Positions 56,423-64,000 of a stretch of 64,000 bases of DNA are shown here, piece by piece. How positions within the stretch are numbered: the first letter of the stretch is position 1; every line of letters starts with the position of its first letter. Origin of the DNA: Lactiplantibacillus plantarum EGD-AQ4 (GTDB lineage Bacteria > Bacillota > Bacilli > Lactobacillales > Lactobacillaceae); NCBI RefSeq assembly GCF_000463075.2, contig NZ_AVAQ01000050.1, positions 1 to 64,000 of the forward strand, in the 5' to 3' direction. The translations under genes and the position numbers were made by a program. The notes beneath the pieces are model-generated. The model ran no database searches. It saw only the letters and a list, made by a program, of their open reading frames with translations, and was not told the DNA's origin.

Positions 56423-56653
56423 AAAATAACCCTCCTAGGTTAATTAAGAGATACGATTTTTGAATCACATTCATTTTAGCACATTTTAGATGGGAGTGAT
56501 AACCGATTTGGCATATTTCTTAACCAACGATTGCCGGTAAATTGCCGTCTTTTTGATACCTACCGAATTGTAAACCCTTCCATTCATTTTTAAATCATTT
56601 CTCAATGTCGGAATTACTATCAAAATTAAGTGTAGAATTAAGGTTTGCGATTT

Positions 56654-56671
56654 TGTGACAACAATAACAAC
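56654..56671 (+). promoter_or_regulatory. Rex-like operator, distal
   Basis: TTGTGACAACAATAACAA: left half matches the Rex consensus TTGTGA, right half is weaker. Nearly the same 18-mer recurs 159 bp downstream. Confidence 0.35.
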
Positions 56672-56779
56672 CGTCAGTGATTGCAAAATGTAAGCAAGTC
56701 ATTAATTTACATCAAAAAACGCCTCAAGCACAGCAATATTAGCAATTTAAGACTAAATCATGAAATTTTAAATCAGCTA

Positions 56780-56830
56780 TTTACATTTGTGAAAAAGGTT
56801 TTATAATATTGGTTGTGAAAGAAATAACAA
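56780..56830 (+). promoter_or_regulatory. Promoter of the acetaldehyde dehydrogenase gene with Rex-like site
   Basis: TTTACA (56780-56785) and TATAAT (56802-56807) are 16 bp apart. TTGTGAAAGAAATAACAA at 56813-56830, over the start of transcription, resembles a Rex operator (TTGTGAA-N4-TTCACAA). Redox control by NADH would suit an NADH-consuming enzyme. Confidence 0.55.
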
Positions 56831-56858
56831 ATTGGTTTTTGCATAGGGGGAACCGTTA

Positions 56859-58229
56859 ATGTTGAAAGAAATTGATGAACACACCACCGTGTCACAATCG
56901 ATTGATCGGTTAGTCTTGAACGCCTCATTAGCCGCCACTCGGCTAGAAGTGATGAACCAAGAACAAGTTGACCAGGCCGTGGCCGCTATGGCTCGCGCGG
57001 CCCACGCTGCTCGTGGCATGTTAGCTGCCATGGCAGTTGAGGAGACTGGACGGGGAAATTATCGTGATAAGGTCGCCAAGAATGATTTTGCAGCCAAACA
57101 CATTTACGATTACATCAAAGACGACAAGACCGTGGGCATCATTAACGACGATCCGGTCAGTGGCGTCATGAAAGTGGCTGAGCCAGTCGGTATTATCGCC
57201 GGCGTTACGCCAGTCACTAACCCGACGTCGACCGTCATCTTCAACGCGATGTTGGCCTTAAAGACCCGTAATCCGATTATTTTCGGCTTCCACCCGTTTG
57301 CACAAAAATCATGTGTCGAAACTGGCAAAATCATCCGTGACGCTGCGGTTGCGGCGGGCGCACCCAAAGATTGGATTCAGTGGATCAAAACGCCTAGTCT
57401 GGAAGCAACCAACACGTTAATGAATCACCCTGGCGTGGCAACGATTATCGCAACCGGGGGTGCCGGCATGGTCAAGACGGCGTACTCCACCGGTAAGCCC
57501 GCGCTCGGCGTTGGCCCCGGCAACGTGCCCTGCTTTATTGAACAGACCGCTGACGTGCATCAGGCCGTTAGTGATGTCGTCACGTCCAAGTCGTTTGATA
57601 ACGGCATGATTTGTGCGTCCGAATCAAACCTCATCGTGGCCGACCAGATATATGACCAGGTCAAGACCGAACTCAGTCAACAAGGCGTTTATTTCGTTGG
57701 TCCTGACAATTTCAAGGCCTTAGAAGCGACCGTCATGAACCTCGATAAGCAGGCCGTTGATCCAAAAGTTGCTGGGCAAACACCTTGGCAGATCGCACAA
57801 TGGGCCGGTTTCGACGTTCCTACCGACACCAAGGTCTTAGCCGTTGAATTGCCAAGCATCGGTGGCGACCAAGTCTTATCACGTGAGAAGTTATCGCCAG
57901 TACTTGCGGTCGTACATGCCAAAGATACTGAGACGGGCTTCAACTTGATGAAACGCAGTCTGTCACTGGGTGGCTTGGGTCACACGGCCGCCTTGCACAC
58001 GACTGACGAAGCCGTCATGACCAAGTTTGCCTTGGAAATGACCGCTTGTCGGGCCTTGATCAACGTGCCATCCTCACAAGGGGCAATCGGTTACAAGTAC
58101 GACAACGTGGCGCCTTCCCTGACACTCGGTTGTGGGACATGGGGCCATAACTCGATTTCACATAACTTGGAAGACTGGGACTTGCTCAATATCAAGACCG
58201 TCGCCAAGCGTTTAGCTAAGATTCGCTAA
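56859..58229 (+). CDS. acdH: Acetaldehyde dehydrogenase (CoA-acylating)
   Basis: A 456-residue aldehyde dehydrogenase matching the N-terminal half of AdhE and EutE. It has the [20 protein letters not shown] segment, [17 protein letters not shown] and the catalytic Cys in [10 protein letters not shown]. It converts acetyl-CoA and NADH to acetaldehyde, or the reverse. No alcohol dehydrogenase domain or microcompartment gene is present, so it works alone. TAGGGGGA before the ATG. Confidence 0.9.
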   Translation: MLKEIDEHTTVSQSIDRLVLNASLAATRLEVMNQEQVDQAVAAMARAAHAARGMLAAMAVEETGRGNYRDKVAKNDFAAKHIYDYIKDDKTVGIINDDPVSGVMKVAEPVGIIAGVTPVTNPTSTVIFNAMLALKTRNPIIFGFHPFAQKSCVETGKIIRDAAVAAGAPKDWIQWIKTPSLEATNTLMNHPGVATIIATGGAGMVKTAYSTGKPALGVGPGNVPCFIEQTADVHQAVSDVVTSKSFDNGMICASESNLIVADQIYDQVKTELSQQGVYFVGPDNFKALEATVMNLDKQAVDPKVAGQTPWQIAQWAGFDVPTDTKVLAVELPSIGGDQVLSREKLSPVLAVVHAKDTETGFNLMKRSLSLGGLGHTAALHTTDEAVMTKFALEMTACRALINVPSSQGAIGYKYDNVAPSLTLGCGTWGHNSISHNLEDWDLLNIKTVAKRLAKIR

Positions 58230-58296
58230 CTTCATTTAAGATAACACCTTCAGGTCACTGATAAGAGACCCAGGAGAATTCAAATTGCCGCTAATA

Positions 58297-58338
58297 AACG
58301 TGCCCACCGAAGTCATCTCGCTTCAGTGGGCACGTTTT
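58297..58338 (+). terminator. Terminator of acdH
   Basis: AACGTGCCCACCGAAG and CTTCAGTGGGCACGTT pair, followed by TT. Confidence 0.8.
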
Positions 58339-58359
58339 AGGTTCAACCTGATTTAATTA

Positions 58360-59373
58360 TTACGCCAGTTTTTTGAACGTCCAAACATCCCAGAACCGAT
58401 CTGGTCGATATAAGAACCAACGACCCAGACTCCAGGTGAGGTAAGCGACCGCAATCGTCAATAGAATAAAAGTAACTAGCGGTAATTGCGGTTTATAATG
58501 GTCGGTCAATAAGCCAACAATCCCAGCACCAAATTTCGAGCAGCTGATGGCAATAATCAAATAGCCGATTGAAAAGCTCAGAACAGCACCGCGCAATTGT
58601 GGAAAGCGGAAAAAGTCCTGCCCATTTTCTAATGACAAGTGGTCAAACGCCCATCGGTTGAGCCAGTAGAGACCCCCACTAATGACGCCGCAAATTACCA
58701 GGACGATTAGCAGGCCGCTGGGGTGCTGACTAGATAACGTCCCTAAAATATCCACTTGGCGATAAGTCTGGCCAGTCGCTCCAGCCGCAATGTTGATCAA
58801 GCCATCGTAGGCAAACGGCAGACTGCAAGTGAAGACGAACGTCGCCAAGGCACTCGCGAAGACGTGACCGACCCACAAGCCAAACGTGGCCGCGACCAGA
58901 CTAAGCGTGATAATCAGCGCTAGGATTTCAACTTCCTCATAGAGTGAGCCAACCCAGTTCACCCCAACATGCCGATTAACCAGTACCCGCCAAGTAATCA
59001 AGCCATAAATCACTTCTGCCAAGACATATGCACTCACCACCGTCCCAATCAGGAGTCCGATTTTGCGGCGATAAATCTGGCGTCGCGGAACCGGCAAGCT
59101 AAATAGATATTGATCAAAGTTTGTAAAATTATCGTTCAAAAATAGCACCACGCCTATGACTAGGGTGACTAAAATACTGACGACCAGCCCCATTCGAATA
59201 CCGTTTGCACTGGTCAATGTAAAACTGGTCTCATTCACCGCAATGTATAAGGACGGACGCTGCACGATACTGTAACCTTCCTTAATTCCAGCTAGTAATA
59301 AAGCCACTATTCCTGTCAATACAATGACGCGATAGTGCCGCCACAACAACTGCCATAATGTTCGTTTGGTCAT
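58360..59373 (-). CDS. ABC transporter membrane protein (YtrCD-like)
   Basis: A 337-residue ABC-2-type membrane protein with about 8 TM segments and a basic N terminus (MTKRTLWQLLWRHYRV). It follows its ATPase gene by 11 nt in a GntR-ABC operon like ytrABCDEF, which responds to cell-wall or membrane stress in Bacillus. Substrate unknown. Confidence 0.8.
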   Translation of the reverse strand: MTKRTLWQLLWRHYRVIVLTGIVALLLAGIKEGYSIVQRPSLYIAVNETSFTLTSANGIRMGLVVSILVTLVIGVVLFLNDNFTNFDQYLFSLPVPRRQIYRRKIGLLIGTVVSAYVLAEVIYGLITWRVLVNRHVGVNWVGSLYEEVEILALIITLSLVAATFGLWVGHVFASALATFVFTCSLPFAYDGLINIAAGATGQTYRQVDILGTLSSQHPSGLLIVLVICGVISGGLYWLNRWAFDHLSLENGQDFFRFPQLRGAVLSFSIGYLIIAISCSKFGAGIVGLLTDHYKPQLPLVTFILLTIAVAYLTWSLGRWFLYRPDRFWDVWTFKKLA

Positions 59374-59384
59374 GTCCCCGCCCC

Positions 59385-60278
59385 CTAAGATAATAATTCA
59401 AAATCCGCTTCGTCCGTCAAATTCGCCATGAACAAGTCAGCCAATGAGAGTGGTAACTCTTCTTGAAAGACTGGCTTAGTCGCAGCCAATCGTGTCTGGA
59501 GTGCCTCGTCGAAATTCTCAAAAACAACAACGATCACCCGCCCCGACACGTGGACGATGTGCCCCAGCTGTTTGATCACCGCTGGAATCTGCTTATCACG
59601 GTAGACTAATTGAACTTTGCGGGCGTTATGCCGCATCGATTCCAATTGATAATCATTGACGATTTGCCCGTGCTTCAACATCAGCGCCCGGTCGATCACC
59701 CCTTCTAGTTCGACCAAGTTATGCGACGCAATCACGATCGACCGCTCACCGGTTGCGACTTCATCAATCAAGATGCCCAGAATATTCTTGCGAATCAGGA
59801 CGTCCAAACCATCTAGCGGTTCATCGAGAAAGAGGTATGGTGCTTGCGTCGCCACGCTAAGAATAATGGTAAATAAGCCAAAGGTCCCCTTGGAGAAATG
59901 CCGTAATTTTTGCTTAGAAGTCAACTGATAACGGTCTAGTAATTGCTCAAATTTGGCATTATCAAAGGCCGGATAAGCGGCTTGATAGTACCACTGAATT
60001 TGTTTGATCGTCGCGCCCTTGAAGAAATTCGTCAGTGGGTCGATGAAGCACAACTGCGTACGAGATGCTGGTTGTGTCACCACATTTTGACCATCGACTG
60101 TGACGGTTCCGTGGTCACTGAGATACTGACCGTTGATGGTCCGAAACAACGTCGTCTTACCGACACCATTACGCCCGACCACGCCCACGATTTGTCCTAA
60201 GCCAATTTCAAAACTAATCTCATCCAACGTCTGGTGATGGTCGATTTGTTTACTTAACTGATTAATCACTAAACTCAT
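59385..60278 (-). CDS. ABC transporter ATP-binding protein (YtrB-like)
   Basis: A 297-residue ATPase: Walker A VGRNGVGKTT near residue 35, a degenerate signature HFSKGTFGL where LSGGQ is usual (as often in YtrB-type proteins), and Walker B YLFLDEPLDGLD. A C-terminal domain of about 80 residues follows. The ATG overlaps the regulator stop (ATGA, 60275-60278). Confidence 0.87.
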   Translation of the reverse strand: MSLVINQLSKQIDHHQTLDEISFEIGLGQIVGVVGRNGVGKTTLFRTINGQYLSDHGTVTVDGQNVVTQPASRTQLCFIDPLTNFFKGATIKQIQWYYQAAYPAFDNAKFEQLLDRYQLTSKQKLRHFSKGTFGLFTIILSVATQAPYLFLDEPLDGLDVLIRKNILGILIDEVATGERSIVIASHNLVELEGVIDRALMLKHGQIVNDYQLESMRHNARKVQLVYRDKQIPAVIKQLGHIVHVSGRVIVVVFENFDEALQTRLAATKPVFQEELPLSLADLFMANLTDEADFELLS

Positions 60279-60631
60279 AACATTTCCCCCGTTTTGTCGA
60301 GCCAGTCATGGAGTTCAGCGATACTGACCCCACTCTGATACGCTAGCTTGACGATTTGTGTGAACCGTTCGTGCAGTTCCGCCTGCAACAAACTCGAATC
60401 CGCGGCCTGCACGTACGTCCCTTTCCCCGGAACCGTCTGAATGATCTGCTGTGCCTCCAACTGCTTGTAAGCCTTGCTGACCGTATTCGGATTGAGCAAA
60501 TGTTGGCGCGCCATCTCCCGCACCGATGGCAACTGTTCTCCGGGCTGCAACACCCCGTGCGCGATATCTTGTTCAATTCCGGTTACCAACTGCGCATAAT
60601 ACGGCTGCCTGCTACCATGGTCAATTTGCAT
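60275..60631 (-). CDS. GntR-family regulator, YtrA subfamily
   Basis: A 118-residue regulator: GntR winged helix (PYYAQLVTGIEQDIAHGVLQ, LPSVREMARQHLLNPNTVSKAY, GKGTYV) and a short C-terminal dimerisation helix, as in YtrA. It probably represses its own operon with the ABC transporter. GGAGGTGGGCC precedes the ATG. Confidence 0.92.
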   Translation of the reverse strand: MQIDHGSRQPYYAQLVTGIEQDIAHGVLQPGEQLPSVREMARQHLLNPNTVSKAYKQLEAQQIIQTVPGKGTYVQAADSSLLQAELHERFTQIVKLAYQSGVSIAELHDWLDKTGEML

Positions 60632-60732
60632 GGCCCACCTCCATTTGAAATCCGACGACTAATTCGTTTAAACAACATAGTACAGCATAGTACAGTTACT
60701 GACAAGGTAAGAAAGTCTTAATATTCTGTAGA

Positions 60733-61600
60733 CCTTTGAAGTACAGCCAGCTGAGGCCCGCTGGAAACAATGCGAGCTTGTGTAAAATGGCGGTTTTGTG
60801 AACGTCCTACACCGGCTTCCAGGCATTTCTGACAACGCTGGAACGCGATGGACACAGATTTAAGCCGACAGCCCACGTCTTAAATACTGGTCTTCCACTA
60901 ACCAAGCAAAAGACGCTTGCTAAGTGGAACTTCATCGCTGAGCATTGTCAGAAACGCCTTCCAGCCGGGGATGGTATTCGAAAGGCGGACATGTGCGGAC
61001 TCAACTTTTTAAAGACTGATCACTGATTCATATCAAACCGTACAGCTGTTATCTGACTGTCAGATTTGTTTTGTCTAATACTTTTTCTGAGTTATTAGGC
61101 TATCGTCTAGTGCCGTCAGTACAGGAGTGTCTAGATTATTATCCCCTACTCGATACGTTTTCGAATCAGACTAAATATGAACTAGTCGTTAATGTTTTGA
61201 AATCAGTAATCCTGTCACTTACCAACAAGGCAGTTTCGATTAGCTCCGCTCAACAAAATCTTGACCTACAAATTCCAGATGAGTTTTATTGCCAGTTCAA
61301 AGTTTGCTCGAAGGACCCGTCTCCTAATATTCAGTGGCCAGTTGCACCAAGATAGGTGGTCGTTCATCTGCCATTCGAGTGGGTTCCCGACTGGAGGGGC
61401 CGGCGGACAATGCTCAGTAGCCAAATTATTCTTAGTCGGAAGTGTTCTTCTTCCGGCTTAGAATAAGACTCGTATTTGAAATTGCGCAGTGGTCTTCTGC
61501 GTGAGTTCAAATCGATGTCGGCTTACGTTCCAGCAATTGTCAGCCGGCCCCGGAAGTCGGACTAGGGCACGCATCGGCTGACGAACAGCAATCCAAATAA
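60733..61600 (+). repeat. A/C dispersed element, full-length copy 2
   Basis: In plus orientation: module C about 60733-61022 (GTACAGCCAGCTGAGGCCCG, then CCGGCTTCCAGGCATTTCTG), a copy-specific middle about 61030-61295, then the module A side from about 61300 (TTGCACCAAGATAGGTGGTC) to 61600 (GCTGACGAACAGCAATCC). It mirrors copy 1 at 16535-17401 but the middle is different. Confidence 0.75.
61071..61355 (+). other. Doubtful reading frame inside the A/C element
   Basis: A 94-codon frame starting at TTG (SNTFSELLGYRLVPSVQECL ...) with protein-like composition. It has no clear ribosome site and runs out into module A sequence. The corresponding middle of copy 1 has no similar frame. It may be a captured gene fragment. 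Confidence 0.25.
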
Positions 61601-61668
61601 CTGTCACATTCCACCCACAACTCCCGACAAGCAACCAATCACAATGCGTTAACAACTTTTTTACGAGT

Positions 61669-61707
61669 AAAAGCGCCCGTACTTGCCAATGACAAGTACG
61701 GGCGCTC
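61669..61707 (-). terminator. Leftward terminator
   Basis: AGCGCCCGTACTTG and its complement surround a 7-nt loop, followed by TTTT on the minus strand. Confidence 0.88.
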
Positions 61708-61736
61708 ATTTAGGTTGCGATTTAGCTGTGAGTCAC

Positions 61737-61922
61737 TTATTTGCGCCGTAGTTCCGTTGCGGCGTATTCCATAATCGCCATCAACACAATCAAACTAATC
61801 GGAAAAGCAATCACACTGACTGTCAAACTAGCGGTAATTTCGAAAAACGTGAAGATCACCATTAATAGTAAGACGGATGCAATTAACATCCCAGTGTCCG
61901 CTTTTCCCCAATGCTTAATCAT
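61737..61922 (-). CDS. Small two-TM membrane protein
   Basis: A 61-residue protein (MIKHWGKADTGML...) with two hydrophobic segments (about 12-27 and 35-52) and a basic tail ELRRK. The start at 61922 follows TGAGG; the longer reading to 61937 has no site. Unknown function; own terminator. Confidence 0.65.
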   Translation of the reverse strand: MIKHWGKADTGMLIASVLLLMVIFTFFEITASLTVSVIAFPISLIVLMAIMEYAATELRRK

Positions 61923-62016
61923 TTGTGTTAACCTCATTTCTATTTATTAGTCACCACGAGTTTAACACGTCTGATATCGCTTACTAGGCCTTATCGCTAA
62001 GAGTTCCATGAGAATT

Positions 62017-62544
62017 CTATTGGAGCAGTCGCGACATGGTCGTCACGGGCAGGCGACCCCCAGCACGTAGCGGTAAGAAGAGTTGATTGCCATCTTCAAA
62101 GCCCAGTCCTTCCCAGAATCGCGCGACCCCTTCATCTTCAGTCACCCGCGTCAGCTGGATGACTTTGATATTACTGGCAAGGGCCGCTTGCATCAGGCCG
62201 GTGACGATGACGCGCCCGACTGATTTACGCTGATATGCCCGGTTGACCATCAGCAAGCCGATAAATAGAAATTGCTCTTGTGGGTACTGATTCAACAAGT
62301 CCACGACTGCGACCAGCCGATGTGCGAGATAGAAGCCAAAAACTTGTTTCTGCGCGGCAGCCAACTCATCTGGATGGGCGGTCAAGTCGTGTTGGACTTC
62401 CGTCATGGTCAACGGTTCTGGCGAAAAATACTGATGATACTGCGGATTACTCTGCTCTAAGCGCAGTAGTTCTTCCTGGTCTGCTAAAGTGAGCAGACGA
62501 ATTTCAAAATCCGGTAATTGTGCTTGTAACGTTGCTAATTTCAT
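62017..62544 (-). CDS. GNAT-family N-acetyltransferase (RimJ-like)
   Basis: A 175-residue GNAT protein. FLFIGLLMVNRAYQRKSVGRV holds the acetyl-CoA-binding loop (QRKSVG for Q/RxxGxG/A), and RFWEGLGFEDG is the usual final strand. Substrate unknown. The ATG lies 2 nt after the stop of the upstream GNAT gene, so the two are in one operon. Confidence 0.83.
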   Translation of the reverse strand: MKLATLQAQLPDFEIRLLTLADQEELLRLEQSNPQYHQYFSPEPLTMTEVQHDLTAHPDELAAAQKQVFGFYLAHRLVAVVDLLNQYPQEQFLFIGLLMVNRAYQRKSVGRVIVTGLMQAALASNIKVIQLTRVTEDEGVARFWEGLGFEDGNQLFLPLRAGGRLPVTTMSRLLQ

Positions 62545-62546
62545 CT

Positions 62547-63032
62547 TTAATCCCAAACTTTCTCTAAGTTATACCAAGTCTCACCGGCATGCGCCGACTC
62601 AGCGACCCCCTGATTGACAAAGCCATTCTGTTCATAAAACGGCACCAAGCGTTCCAAGCAAGTCAAACTCATACTCGTTCGACCATGAGCCTGTGCATTC
62701 TCAGCTAAGGCAGTCAATAGCTGACTACCAATCTGTTGATGACGGGCTAGTGGTGAGACCGCCAACGTGAACACGAGTTGGTGGCCGCCGCGTGGCAGGT
62801 TCGTCGGTGTCGTGACAAACATCTCGTCTTGAATGTACCGCGCCCCAACAGCTGGTCCCACGATAAAGCCTAATACGACCGCATCATCACGAGCCACTAA
62901 AAAAGTCTCACCTAACTTCTCGATTCGTTCCCGATAGGCGGCTTCACTGCCGGCTTCGGCTTCCGAAAAGCCCGCTTTTTCAATCGCCATGATCTGTGGC
63001 AAATCCGTCATCTTAACAGGTGTAATTTCCAT
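62547..63032 (-). CDS. GNAT-family N-acetyltransferase (AANAT-like)
   Basis: A 161-residue GNAT protein. LAVSPLARHQQIGSQLLTAL is the acetyl-CoA motif (RHQQIG) and FYEQNGFVNQG the closing motif; spacing resembles arylalkylamine N-acetyltransferases. The start at 63032 follows GGAGGCGAAG; the longer reading to 63092 is Arg-rich and has no site. Substrate unknown. Confidence 0.85.
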   Translation of the reverse strand: MEITPVKMTDLPQIMAIEKAGFSEAEAGSEAAYRERIEKLGETFLVARDDAVVLGFIVGPAVGARYIQDEMFVTTPTNLPRGGHQLVFTLAVSPLARHQQIGSQLLTALAENAQAHGRTSMSLTCLERLVPFYEQNGFVNQGVAESAHAGETWYNLEKVWD

Positions 63033-63215
63033 CAATCTTCGCCTCCGATTCGTACGCCCATTATAACAAATCTTGCTTAATTGTTGACTCACTTAATTTT
63101 CCAATTGAATCCTGTGTCGAACGTGTCGTTTTATGAAGCGACATGCTATACTTGAATTGTGAATTCGGTTACATGATGACGAATTCAATATTTTAAGCGA
63201 AATTAGGTGACGGGT

Positions 63216-63683
63216 ATGCCAGCACAATCAGCAGAACAATTATGGAAAGCTTACAATGAAACGACCGACACACAAGGGGCCTCTTATCAGACACGTTGGT
63301 TTGGTCAACAAAATAACCCTCAAGAAGTTCAGGCTTTGACTGATGCCATTCTGGCTGGAACGAAGACAGCCACAACGACACCGTTGGACACTTTTACAGC
63401 GGAACAAGTTGCCATTCCCCAAGTCGGCGATTATAACGTGTTATTAAACGGTGATATGAAACCAGTCGCAATCATCAAAACGGTAGTCTCCGAATTGATT
63501 CCATTCTATCGTATCTCCGCGGAACACGCTTATCATGAAGGCGAAGGTGACCGCAGCATCGGTGATTGGCGGAAACGCAAGACCGATGAGTTCACCCCAA
63601 CGCTAGAAGAACACGGCAAAAACCTTTCATCGGATACACCGATGGTCAGTGAGGTTTTTGAAGTCGTTTACCGCGCGGATTAA
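63216..63683 (+). CDS. ASCH-domain protein
   Basis: A 155-residue ASCH protein. AILAGTKTATTTPLDTF, VGDYNVLLNGDMKPVAIIKT and GEGDRSIGDWRKRKTDEF are the family segments, with a nucleic-acid-binding groove expected. ASCH proteins of this length are suggested to act on RNA or modified nucleosides. The start at 63216 follows AGGTGA. Confidence 0.88.
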   Translation: MPAQSAEQLWKAYNETTDTQGASYQTRWFGQQNNPQEVQALTDAILAGTKTATTTPLDTFTAEQVAIPQVGDYNVLLNGDMKPVAIIKTVVSELIPFYRISAEHAYHEGEGDRSIGDWRKRKTDEFTPTLEEHGKNLSSDTPMVSEVFEVVYRAD

Positions 63684-64000
63684 TAACAACGATGACGGCC
63701 TGAGACGGATGTCTTGGGCTTTTTTAATGCCGCGTGGACGGTTGGTGGTCTGTGACAGCGATACTGCCTCCAGATGATCAGTTGGTGGTTCGCGCCGGAC
63801 GATAACATCCATTTTAAACTGGCCAATGACGAGATTCAGTTGGCCGATTTGGGCTAATCTGATGATAGCGCGCTGATCATTAACTTGAATCTACCTAGTC
63901 GTTTGGGTCTGACCAGTCACTAATATCCCACTTAAACGGTCCGCCAACGAGCCTCAGCTGACAGGTTCGGCATAGTCGCGCTGAATATGTAACCTTGAAC
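63684..64000. other. Terminator and gene-free right end
   Basis: GCCTGAGAC / GTCTTGGGC followed by TTTTTT at 63698-63726 ends the ASCH gene. The rest has no clear gene; loosely repeated stretches (ACTGGCCAATGACGAG, AGTTGGCCGATTTG) are present. Confidence 0.5.

Overview
The window is chromosomal DNA from a lactic acid bacterium of the Lactiplantibacillus plantarum group. The strongest evidence is a plantaricin plnJ-plnK-plnL-plnR operon next to a Kef-type antiporter gene and brnQ. Supporting evidence comes from Gram-positive traits: strong AGGAGG ribosome binding sites, T-box leaders, a cre site, tagGH, alpha-glycerophosphate oxidase and a PepD-type dipeptidase. The mature PlnJ and PlnK differ slightly from the C11 sequences as I recall them, so L. 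plantarum itself or a close relative (L. pentosus, L. paraplantarum) are all possible.

Layout. 1-4250: bacteriocin region, AT-rich, with plnJKLR and a separate two-peptide bacteriocin operon with a putative immunity protein. Three PlnC/PlnD-type direct-repeat promoters all point left. No regulator or exporter is inside the window. 4250-8150: antiporter, T-box-controlled brnQ, HAD phosphatase. 8300-11880: AraC regulator, then a HAD-MFS-acetyltransferase operon. 11946-16044: glycerol operon glpK-glpO-glpF with a cre site and promoter. 17457-21381: disulfide reductase and an OpuC-type osmoprotectant transporter. 21800-30474: single genes, including a biotin-carrier-like protein whose biotinyl lysine is Gln, an Rrf2 regulator, a DUF2075 ATPase, a PEBP protein and a multicopper oxidase. 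30688-38745: rpiA, a secreted matrixin, a HicDH-type dehydrogenase, amtB and teichoic acid export (tagGH). 39192-45160: an interrupted relB/dinJ, a four-repeat protein of unknown function, a T-box joined to the 3' end of panE ahead of an aminotransferase, and bioY-birA-CHY with a BirA-type operator. 45440-52400: an ABC plus MFS exporter pair behind a leader RNA, a C69 dipeptidase, two AbrB-type paralogs, a frameshifted pseudogene and a strong candidate structured RNA. 52566-63683: NfeD/SPFH pair, a GPH sugar symporter, fba, an acylating acetaldehyde dehydrogenase with Rex-like sites, a YtrA-type GntR/ABC operon, two GNATs and an ASCH protein.

Intergenic DNA is unusually rich in repeats. A mosaic dispersed element (here called the A/C element) occurs at eight places, two of them full length (about 870 bp). 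Four different intergenic tandem repeats lie at 24389, 28149, 32298 and 35920. The most promising undescribed items are the hairpin-rich RNA at 52133-52369, the two-peptide bacteriocin operon at 3236-3952, the A/C element, and the lysine-less biotin carrier. All family assignments were made by reading the translations and motifs; no database search was run.
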